Positions 57,527 through 64,000 of a DNA stretch of 64,000 nt are shown here, in pieces; the stretch's first letter is position 1, and each line of letters opens with the position of its first letter. The DNA lies in NCBI GenBank assembly GCA_027486675.1, contig JAIXOQ010000020.1, positions 168,983 through 232,982 on the forward strand, given 5' to 3'. The notes below the pieces were generated by a model. The model did not search any database. It was not told the DNA's origin and worked only from the letters and a program-made list of their open reading frames with translations. The position numbers were made by a program, and so were the translations under genes. Source of the DNA: Pseudomonadota bacterium (GTDB taxonomy: Bacteria; Bdellovibrionota; UBA1018; CAIMNF01).

Positions 57527-58732
57527 ATGAAGGGTCCTTGGGATATCAGCGATACCGTCTTTGATGTACTGATCGGTGGTGAATCCGTCGTTGATGCACG
57601 TCAGGTTTTCGATGGGGAGTTTCGGAGTCCGGAATCTATCGATCTGTTTTTAGAGGCCTATGGATTTGATCTGAATGATCCAATTGAAACTGCAGAGTTG
57701 CAGGGCCATTTGGCAGAGGCCATTCGCTTTATTCGGCAAAAGTTTTTACGGCCAGGGAACCCTACTGGTTACGAGGCGGAGATTCCAAAAAAAATCATCG
57801 ATGTCAGAGACGTACGAGAGCTCTTTTCCTTTTTGGGACGCGAGGATCGCAGGTCTGAACTGGGCGCTTGGGCGTGTAGTGTTCTTAAGGTGATGCACGT
57901 CCTCAGTCACATGGATCGGGACGTGCGGAATTATTATTTTGGGGATATCCAAACGCAGATCCTCGATCGTTTCTACCGCGCGATTCAGCGCGATGCGCAA
58001 GGAAACCTTTATCTCGGGCGAAGCGACACAGATCCATTTCGGGTCGACTTGGTTGCGTTTGAGGTCAAGCCTAAAAAAACCAGGGAATCGCTGCTGGTAA
58101 AACTTTTACAAAAGGCTGAAAGCGTAGCGGAAGAAGTGTTCGATCGAATCGGTATTCGCCTGATCACCAAGAACAAGGTCGATGCAGTGCGTGCCGTACA
58201 TTTCCTTGAGGCCAATCGTATCGTGGTCGCTGCAAACATTAAGCCCTCCCGTTCGCGCAACACCTTAGTCGATCAACATGCCTTTCGAGATCTCTTACCC
58301 TCCGCTCAGGAGAAACAAGATTGGGGAGTATTGTTATCAGTCCCGTCACCTTCGGGAAAAGATGCAGAAAATCGTTTCTCAAGTGAACACTATCGTTCGA
58401 TCCAATTCACTGGACGCCAATTGATTAAGGTTCGTAATCCAATTGTGGATCAGGTGAGGGAGGTCAAGTCCTTAGCGCGTCGCGTGGCCGCAACGGAAGG
58501 GGAGGGACCTGGAACAAATTCCTTTCTTGAGAGCGCAATCGATAGATTAGACGCCAAACAGGTCCCGCGCATGGTGCGTTTCTTTTTTCCTTTTGAGGTA
58601 CAGATTGTCGATGAGGTATCACACTTAGAGAACGAGAAGGGCCGAAGTGCGCACGCGGAGTATAAAAGTGCGCAGCTTCAGGTAGCGATGCACCGTGTGT
58701 TGCGTGGAGTGATCCGTGTTAGGCAGGCCTGA
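57527..58732 (+). CDS. RelA/SpoT-synthetase-like protein
   Basis: A 401-residue protein. Its C-terminal half follows the RelA/SpoT nucleotidyltransferase domain: VKPKK...SLLVKLLQK (about 180-196), VFDRIGIRLI with Asp206, HYRSIQFTGRQLIKV (about 288; families have GYxSxH), PFEVQIVDEV with Glu357, and SAHAEYK (about 374-380). Asp206 and Glu357 match catalytic acids of that family. The N-terminal 170 residues are unrecognised and have no HD hydrolase. It could make an alarmone or be a repurposed fold. A GGGGGAG precedes the ATG. It overlaps the next gene by 17 bases. Confidence 0.7.
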   Translation: MKGPWDISDTVFDVLIGGESVVDARQVFDGEFRSPESIDLFLEAYGFDLNDPIETAELQGHLAEAIRFIRQKFLRPGNPTGYEAEIPKKIIDVRDVRELFSFLGREDRRSELGAWACSVLKVMHVLSHMDRDVRNYYFGDIQTQILDRFYRAIQRDAQGNLYLGRSDTDPFRVDLVAFEVKPKKTRESLLVKLLQKAESVAEEVFDRIGIRLITKNKVDAVRAVHFLEANRIVVAANIKPSRSRNTLVDQHAFRDLLPSAQEKQDWGVLLSVPSPSGKDAENRFSSEHYRSIQFTGRQLIKVRNPIVDQVREVKSLARRVAATEGEGPGTNSFLESAIDRLDAKQVPRMVRFFFPFEVQIVDEVSHLENEKGRSAHAEYKSAQLQVAMHRVLRGVIRVRQA

Positions 58733-59888
58733 CTTTGTTTTAGTGGGAACTGGGATCGCACCTCTGCTTGCAGCATCGCAGCTGATGCACCAGGGCAAGA
58801 GCGTCCTTGTCCTGAATCCGAATACAGGATTCTTTAAGGAAAGATCAGAGCTACCACTCGATATTCTCTTCTTCGAGAACGCAAATAGTAACTTAGGTCT
58901 TCGCTTTCACAACAACTCTCCTGAGGAGGTTTATCGCAATCTAAGCCCTGATTTTCCGGGAGCCCTCGAGATGTGGAAGCCTGATAGTCATCGCAACAGG
59001 GAGCGTAATTTTGTCGATGACCGCGCGCCCTGGATTCGAGCTCGCAACCGTTTATGGGTAGCACGACGAGGTACCGATGCGATGGATCGCTTCGAGAACC
59101 TCTATCTTCGGGCCTTAGATGCGGGGCTTCGCCCCCAGTGGATGGAAGGGTTGTCGCTGGCGAAACATTTTCCAGGATTTTCTGCGAAAGACGCTCTAGA
59201 TTGGGTTGGGTTTTTAGGTCCAGCATTAGGAGATATCGATGTAGAGCGGTATCAAGCGGCACTTTTGAGTTATCTTTATGAACGCATCGGTGAGTCTTCT
59301 ATTCGAACCTCGGTGACATTGCATGACATTGGTTCGAAGGGACTTTCGGTGCAATTTCCAGGCTCTTCTGCGCAGTGGATTTTGCCTCGCACGAGTGTTC
59401 TGTTTTTTTGGACACCAGCACTCATGCGATTTTTATGTCAAAAGGTTTCTCGTTTTGTTCCTGAAGGTGAACAACGATTCAGAAAAGCAGTGAAACTTCA
59501 GACTTGGGAAGAATGGCAGCTCCTTTCTCGCAAGCCGATCGCTTGTAAGGTTGTCGCCCAGTGGGACCGCGTTCGCGTTTGGGCCCAGGGCGCGGGAGCT
59601 CCTCCTCAAGGTGGATCGAACATGCTGAGTGTTTTAGTGCGTTCTGGTCCTGAAGGTGTTTGTAGCACGCAATCACTGACAGAGCTCGAAGCCCTCTTGT
59701 TTCAGTTTCTGGGTTGGGACCGGTTTAGCGTGAGGTCCATGGTGACGCGAGATTTCTATCGTTGGAATTCGCTTGAAGGTGTTGATTTTGAAACGGGTCC
59801 TTTGCGCGTGCAAGTATTGGCCGGTTGTGATGGACCGCTCCACTGGATCGCAAAACAGGTTCGAAATGCATTGGTGGGACACCTATGA
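58716..59888 (+). CDS. FAD-dependent-oxidoreductase-like protein (diverged)
   Basis: A 390-residue protein with a GTG start inside the end of the RelA-like gene. The N-terminal Rossmann-type motif FVLVGTGIAPLLAASQLMHQ has Pro where the third Gly of GxGxxG belongs, followed by VLVLNPNTG. Later segments WMEGLSLAKHFPGF and GDIDVERYQAALLSYLYERI resemble FAD-dependent oxidases of the DAO/GlpO type. Cofactor and substrate are not predictable. It is coupled to the iron-sulphur gene by a 4-base overlap. Confidence 0.65.
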   Translation: MLGRPDFVLVGTGIAPLLAASQLMHQGKSVLVLNPNTGFFKERSELPLDILFFENANSNLGLRFHNNSPEEVYRNLSPDFPGALEMWKPDSHRNRERNFVDDRAPWIRARNRLWVARRGTDAMDRFENLYLRALDAGLRPQWMEGLSLAKHFPGFSAKDALDWVGFLGPALGDIDVERYQAALLSYLYERIGESSIRTSVTLHDIGSKGLSVQFPGSSAQWILPRTSVLFFWTPALMRFLCQKVSRFVPEGEQRFRKAVKLQTWEEWQLLSRKPIACKVVAQWDRVRVWAQGAGAPPQGGSNMLSVLVRSGPEGVCSTQSLTELEALLFQFLGWDRFSVRSMVTRDFYRWNSLEGVDFETGPLRVQVLAGCDGPLHWIAKQVRNALVGHL

Positions 59889-61801
59889 GTTTAGGAATGC
59901 GTAGTGGTGTGATGGATGTAGCGATTGTAGCCGGGGGCCGACTTCAGGTTTTTCCTACCCGAGGAGTGAGGGCGTTGTCGCAGTGGTGCGCTGGGGCTGG
60001 TCTATCCGTGGGTTGGTATGGGGGAAGTGATCTTAGACCGATCGGTATTCTCCCAGAGAATGGCTCTGGAGGTGTCGTCGTCTTTGAGGATTCTCAGCAT
60101 CGGTTGCATCGGATTAAAGCTCGTGCCGTCGTCCGTGTTTTACAACAGCAGCACTTCCCCGATCCTTTCCAAGGTTGGTTTTCACCTGGAATGTTGCCTG
60201 AAGCCACCGCTCAAAAACTGATTGCGGATGCCTCCGTCTTTTGGGGGCCGCTGGTCGTGATTTTAGGTACTGGCAATCGAGCACTCCGGTTAGGGTCACA
60301 GTTGCTCAAATCTGGAACTGCTCCACGCGTGATTTGTTTACAGATCGTAGAAGGTCGACCACTGATTGAAGGTTGGGAAGTGGAGCGGCTTCGCTTCGAG
60401 CGTTACGGTGGACGCATTTCCCGTGGGAAACCGATTGGGTTGGCGCTTGAATCTCTGTCGAGGGTTTTGTGGAGTCTCAAGATTCGCGACGAAACTGGGA
60501 CAAGAATTTTGGAATGTTCGCGAGTGATTGCTTGCGGCCCTTTCGAAGAGGATGTGGGATTTCAGGAATACCCAGCGGGTTCCTTGCTGGTCGATTGGAC
60601 GAATACTGAAGTGCAGAGTGTTGCGGATGATGTAGAGACTTCTTTGCTCGATCAGGCGCGCGCCGCGGTACTTGCGCAGCGATTGATTCGTGCACTCAGT
60701 TCAAATGTGCCTACTTCGCTGAAGCTCGATCTCGATCGCTCTGTGTGGAAGGCAAAGCAGGCACTGAAGGAGCTTGAAGAGTTAGAGCTACGAAAGCTGA
60801 CCTTTGAGTTTAAAGGCAAGTGGCTCAAGCCAGAACATCAAGCATTAGTGGGTGAATTTCCTGGATACCCAAAAAAAACGGCAGGAAAAGTTTTACCTGT
60901 CATGGATTGCCTAGAGCCGATCGCGTGTCGTGTCTGTGAAAAACAATGTCCGGTTCAGGCGATTGCGATTGACCGTAGTTTGACTCAGCCTAAGTTTCTG
61001 ATTGAAGACCAGTGCACAGGTTGCGGGATCTGTGTCAAGGCGTGTCCGTCTGAAGCGATCACTATGATTGACGATCAGCTTCCGCAGGCAGTTTATTCTA
61101 TTTTTCCTTGGTATTTGCGTCGTAAGCCCGAGCCTGGGGTGAGGGTCCAAATCTTAAATCGTAAGGGAGATGTATTGGGTCAAGGTCGGGTTGCAGACAT
61201 CTTTTTAGATGGTGAGCCACCGCTTGTTCGAGTGGAAGTTCCTGAACATTTGATGTGGGATGCGAAGGGAGTTCGACTTGTTAATGCCGGAGATCCGACG
61301 AAAGAAACGGCCGAGGCCTTGTATGAAGAGGCGGGCACGCGTGTCGAGATCCGTATCCAGGATCAAGAGCGTCGAGTGCGAGACGGGCAATTGTTGTCGC
61401 TTGCGATGATTGAAATCGGACACGGCCGGCCTAACGATATTTTAGTTTGTGAGGATGGAAGTTGCGGACTTTGCACAGTGGATGTGGATGGACAGAAAAA
61501 ATTTGCGTGTCAGACCCGTGTCAGGCAGGGAATGAATGTGCATTTTGTGCGGGAAGACGCTTTTGGGTCCGCATTGTGCCCTTGTGAAGGAATAACAGTA
61601 GAGGAGTTTGATAAAAGTATCGGAATTCATAGCGGCCATGGAACGGAAGCAGCTTTGCAGTTCACAACAGCGATGAAGGGGCGTTGTCATGGAGCCTTAT
61701 GCGCGTCGGCTTGCTTACGCAGAGTAAAAGCACATCAGGAGGATCAAAGGTATGCGGATTGGTCCTTTCCGTCGTTTGATTGGCAAGTCAAGCCGCGGTG
61801 A
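59885..61801 (+). CDS. Multi-cluster iron-sulphur flavoprotein-like protein
   Basis: A 638-residue modular redox protein. Residues 1-330 hold a degenerate Rossmann region (VVILGTGNRALRLGSQLL). Then comes a two-cluster ferredoxin with CRVCEKQCPVQA (Cys348 onward) and CTGCGICVKACPSEAI (about 380), a 2Fe-2S module with CEDGSCGLCTVD and FACQTRV (about 522-542), and a BFD-like cysteine set, CPCEG and GRCHGALCASAC. This resembles parts of HcnA/HcnB- or opine-oxidase-type enzymes but in a different order. Probably an electron-transfer partner of the preceding protein. Confidence 0.75.
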   Translation: MSLGMRSGVMDVAIVAGGRLQVFPTRGVRALSQWCAGAGLSVGWYGGSDLRPIGILPENGSGGVVVFEDSQHRLHRIKARAVVRVLQQQHFPDPFQGWFSPGMLPEATAQKLIADASVFWGPLVVILGTGNRALRLGSQLLKSGTAPRVICLQIVEGRPLIEGWEVERLRFERYGGRISRGKPIGLALESLSRVLWSLKIRDETGTRILECSRVIACGPFEEDVGFQEYPAGSLLVDWTNTEVQSVADDVETSLLDQARAAVLAQRLIRALSSNVPTSLKLDLDRSVWKAKQALKELEELELRKLTFEFKGKWLKPEHQALVGEFPGYPKKTAGKVLPVMDCLEPIACRVCEKQCPVQAIAIDRSLTQPKFLIEDQCTGCGICVKACPSEAITMIDDQLPQAVYSIFPWYLRRKPEPGVRVQILNRKGDVLGQGRVADIFLDGEPPLVRVEVPEHLMWDAKGVRLVNAGDPTKETAEALYEEAGTRVEIRIQDQERRVRDGQLLSLAMIEIGHGRPNDILVCEDGSCGLCTVDVDGQKKFACQTRVRQGMNVHFVREDAFGSALCPCEGITVEEFDKSIGIHSGHGTEAALQFTTAMKGRCHGALCASACLRRVKAHQEDQRYADWSFPSFDWQVKPR

Positions 61802-61877
61802 ATCCATTGGCTAGTTGCCGTTCCACTTTCATATCCACCTTCGAGCTCACCCGCCAGAGTTAGGGAAAGCAGCACAT

Positions 61878-63131
61878 CTATTCCTGAAACAAAAGTGCCG
61901 CCCCGTAAACTCCGATGGATCCAATGTTCCACTGCATGAGTATTCCTGGTGCCAGTTCCACAAAACGATAGTCCGATATTAGCCCTTCTTCTTTCCTGTA
62001 ACTTTCCAATCTCTTGTCGTGACTAGAAGCGAGCGTGTACGTTCCTCGGTCTTTTTGATCCTCTCTGTAGTTGAATTGAGCTCCGGGCGTCCCAGCATCT
62101 GTGATGAAACTGTCGGTTTTAGCCTGCAGATGAATGATGGGATAGAATTTTTGACGTTCAAAGTTCCAACCGCATCCAAGAAAAGATGCATTCGTATATC
62201 GATCCCATGTGAGTGGCGAAGGAGAATAGAACTCAGATTTTTTTGCGGCACTTGCAGCCATAGGCCCAAAAAGGTCGTACAAAGGACCCTCCATTTTCTT
62301 CATCTCGCGAAATTTGGACTCGGTTGGAAAAGCTGTAAGATACATCCCTAGGATTTCGTTAATCGCGGTCTGCTGATCTTGGGGACACATTTTAGTTTTA
62401 ATGACTTCGCCGCGGAATTTTTGAACAGCAGGAATCAAAGGCTTGAGTGCAGCGAGAACAGGGGCGACATATGGCCGAGAACTAATTTGTTTCGCTAATT
62501 TGGGCCTTTTCACCTCTGCCACTACTTCGGTCTTGAGAGTGTTGTAACTTACCGGTCCTTCTGTTTCGGGACAATATTCAACACAGTCGATCGTTTCTTC
62601 TTGGCCCATTTTCTCAGACAGGACTTCTTCGCAATAGGGTAGCTCTTCAGGAACGAATGTCAGGGCCAGCCTGCTTGAAGCAATGTGTGTTTCGCCCTTG
62701 ATTGTTCGGAGGCTTTTAACTTTGTGATAGTTCAGAGCTCCTGCATGCGTGAGACGAATGATCAATTGGGGGCTTGTTTGAATGATCGGCTGTTGTTCTT
62801 CTCCCCTTCGAAGTAGAAGCCAAATGGCGTGAGGTATCTTCTGTTTGCCCGGGATGAATGTGCCGAGGGGAATAGAATTTGCGTTCGGGCCTAACCCTCT
62901 TTTTTTTCCATCAGGATCAATCCAAATCGCGCCGAAGGTTAAAGCAGTAGTGAGATCAATATTTAATGTGACCGCAGAAACGCTGCTATCGCCGAGTAAG
63001 CCGGAGCTCAACTCCGGGAGATCCAGTCTATAGGCTACATACGCTTCATCTCTTGGAATGCATGGCGTCTGAGAATAGGAAACTGAGCTCAAAGGAAAAA
63101 GCATCAAAAGAGTCGCTTGAAGCTTTCGCAT
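61878..63131 (-). CDS. Secreted protein of unknown function
   Basis: A 417-residue protein with a signal peptide (MRKLQATLLMLFPLSSVSYS, then QTPC). It has a beta-rich first half (VTLNIDLTTALTFGAIWIDP), a cluster of cysteines in the middle and a basic tail. No family recognised. It is convergent with the iron-sulphur gene, with 76 bases between stops, and follows another secreted-protein gene on the same strand. Confidence 0.65.
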   Translation of the reverse strand: MRKLQATLLMLFPLSSVSYSQTPCIPRDEAYVAYRLDLPELSSGLLGDSSVSAVTLNIDLTTALTFGAIWIDPDGKKRGLGPNANSIPLGTFIPGKQKIPHAIWLLLRRGEEQQPIIQTSPQLIIRLTHAGALNYHKVKSLRTIKGETHIASSRLALTFVPEELPYCEEVLSEKMGQEETIDCVEYCPETEGPVSYNTLKTEVVAEVKRPKLAKQISSRPYVAPVLAALKPLIPAVQKFRGEVIKTKMCPQDQQTAINEILGMYLTAFPTESKFREMKKMEGPLYDLFGPMAASAAKKSEFYSPSPLTWDRYTNASFLGCGWNFERQKFYPIIHLQAKTDSFITDAGTPGAQFNYREDQKDRGTYTLASSHDKRLESYRKEEGLISDYRFVELAPGILMQWNIGSIGVYGAALLFQE

Positions 63132-63175
63132 GTTTGTTCCCTAAAGCCCCTCACGGACGGGTCAGCTTCGTCCCT

Positions 63176-63805
63176 TCAGTTCTTGGTCTGTATGTACTGG
63201 ATCACTGTCTTAAAAAATTCTGGCTGAGAGATGGAGCTAATAAGGACCGGGTATGGATGAATATTTCTAATGATACGAGCAATTTCAAGTACGCCAAAGA
63301 CGGCAATGGATGTACTGGATCTAGAACGATAATAGTCGGACACCCACCGAATATGTAAGCTTTCTGGCAGACCTCTTCTCAGGTCATAGTTAGGAGATTC
63401 GCCGTGGTTCCAGGTACCGGATCGGTCTTCCAGTGTGTAGCTGTTCAAAGGCCCGTGATTCAATCGTGGTCTTTCAAACCCATATGTTCTCCATCTGCCT
63501 CCAGCAACAAAAGTCGTCTCTGCAAGTGAGCTGCATTCGGCAATCGCCGCTTCGCTCTGATCTTGGGAATCAAAAACCATAATAGCGGATGAAGCCGGCG
63601 TGCCGAGTTTATGAAATGTTACGAGTATACCGAAGTGAGGGCGATCCATTTGGATGCTCGAATAGGACCATGCGTCACTCTTGCCTACCTGCGGGATCAC
63701 AACGGGAGAGCACGAGAATTTTATGTCTTGTTTCACTGAGAAAAAACCCGCTGCGTTTGTTTGAGCGTGAGCGAGGAGACCGATTAAAACGCTGATGAAA
63801 AACAT
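63176..63805 (-). CDS. Secreted protein of unknown function
   Basis: About 209 residues. The start ATG 63805 has AAGGGG eight bases upstream and opens a signal peptide MFFISVLIGLLAHAQT. A TTG 51 bases upstream is also in frame. The mature part has two cysteines and a beta pattern (HFGILVTFHKLG, SSAIMVFDSQDQSEAAIAEC) and ends RIIRNIHPYPVLIS. No family recognised. Forms a pair with the preceding secreted-protein gene. Confidence 0.65.
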   Translation of the reverse strand: MFFISVLIGLLAHAQTNAAGFFSVKQDIKFSCSPVVIPQVGKSDAWSYSSIQMDRPHFGILVTFHKLGTPASSAIMVFDSQDQSEAAIAECSSLAETTFVAGGRWRTYGFERPRLNHGPLNSYTLEDRSGTWNHGESPNYDLRRGLPESLHIRWVSDYYRSRSSTSIAVFGVLEIARIIRNIHPYPVLISSISQPEFFKTVIQYIQTKN

Positions 63806-63856
63806 AAAATACCCCTTGAGGATCGCGAGATTAATAGACTGAACAATTTCTGTCAA

Positions 63857-64000
63857 TATTTAGGGCCGAGGATGGAAATACGCGAATTGCCTCGTAATGA
63901 ATTCGACCGAGCTGTGGTGCGTTAATAGTGAGGAAACGGCTCGTTACCTCATAATCAGGTTTTGAACCCAATATGACCCGGACCATCCGGGCGAAAGGAC
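63857..64000. other. Non-coding tail with inverted repeats
   Basis: No gene is supported. An 18-codon frame at 63872 (MEIRELPRNEFDRAVVR) may be a broken start. TGAGGAAACGGCTCGTTACC followed by TCA (63929-63951) is a near-perfect inverted repeat, and CCCGG-ACCAT-CCGGG (63977-63991) is a second hairpin. There is no U-run, so neither is a simple terminator. The next gene may start just beyond the window. Confidence 0.3.

Noticed and set aside
63915..63975. tRNA-like sequence with a CTCATAA loop
   Set aside because: Stems do not pair as a cloverleaf and no acceptor end is visible.

Overview
The window looks like chromosomal DNA from a Gram-negative bacterium of the old delta-proteobacterial grade, most likely Bdellovibrionota. 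This is an inference from gene content: a C5-pathway heme operon, a kdp operon carrying an outer-membrane porin gene, an HNH protein of a type common in Bdellovibrio relatives, and many secreted proteins without recognisable homologues. Genes are tightly packed, often with 4-base ATGA overlaps, and switch strand often. I saw no CRISPR array, rRNA, tRNA, prophage or insertion sequence.

Bases 1-10800, minus strand: one long overlapping operon, read hemA, hemC-hemD fusion, hemB, hemL, histidine kinase, response regulator, hemE, hemN, hemG and an agmatinase-family gene cut by the window edge. It encodes the route from glutamyl-tRNA to protoporphyrin IX, without ferrochelatase, and carries its own two-component system.

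Bases 10860-14600: a small secreted protein, then a plus-strand set of glycosyltransferase, RNase H and aldehyde dehydrogenase ending in a terminator. Bases 14600-23600: kdpA-kdpB-kdpC-porin-kdpD-kdpE, preceded by a sequence resembling the E. coli KdpE-binding site.

Bases 23600-33300: accessory-type region. It has a 1161-residue membrane-anchored protein in which I see a transglutaminase-like Cys-His-Asp triad, an HNH protein, a possible gene remnant, a DUF6973-like protein with a small membrane partner, the RNase P RNA gene, two secreted proteins and a degenerate HD-GYP protein.

Bases 33400-44080: core genes. speA-hppD-pepP-dusB form an apparent operon (arginine decarboxylation, tyrosine catabolism, peptide and tRNA metabolism). 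A thioesterase gene faces them, followed by the proteolysis cluster clpP-clpX-lon and a strong terminator.

Bases 44080-53330: secreted proteins, an antitoxin next to what looks like a truncated BrnT toxin, a GC-rich ceramidase-like gene among GGCC-rich short repeats, hutU-hutI for histidine breakdown, a TlpA-type thioredoxin and a small class-III-prepilin-like protein. Bases 53340-57490, minus strand: recA with its own terminator, mepA, glpK and pgpA.

Bases 57520-61800: an unusual three-gene operon with a RelA/SpoT-synthetase-like protein, a degenerate FAD-type oxidoreductase and a protein combining a flavoprotein-like domain with 4Fe-4S, 2Fe-2S and BFD-like modules. I regard it as the best candidate for an undescribed system. 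The window ends with two secreted proteins of unknown function and a non-coding tail with inverted repeats.
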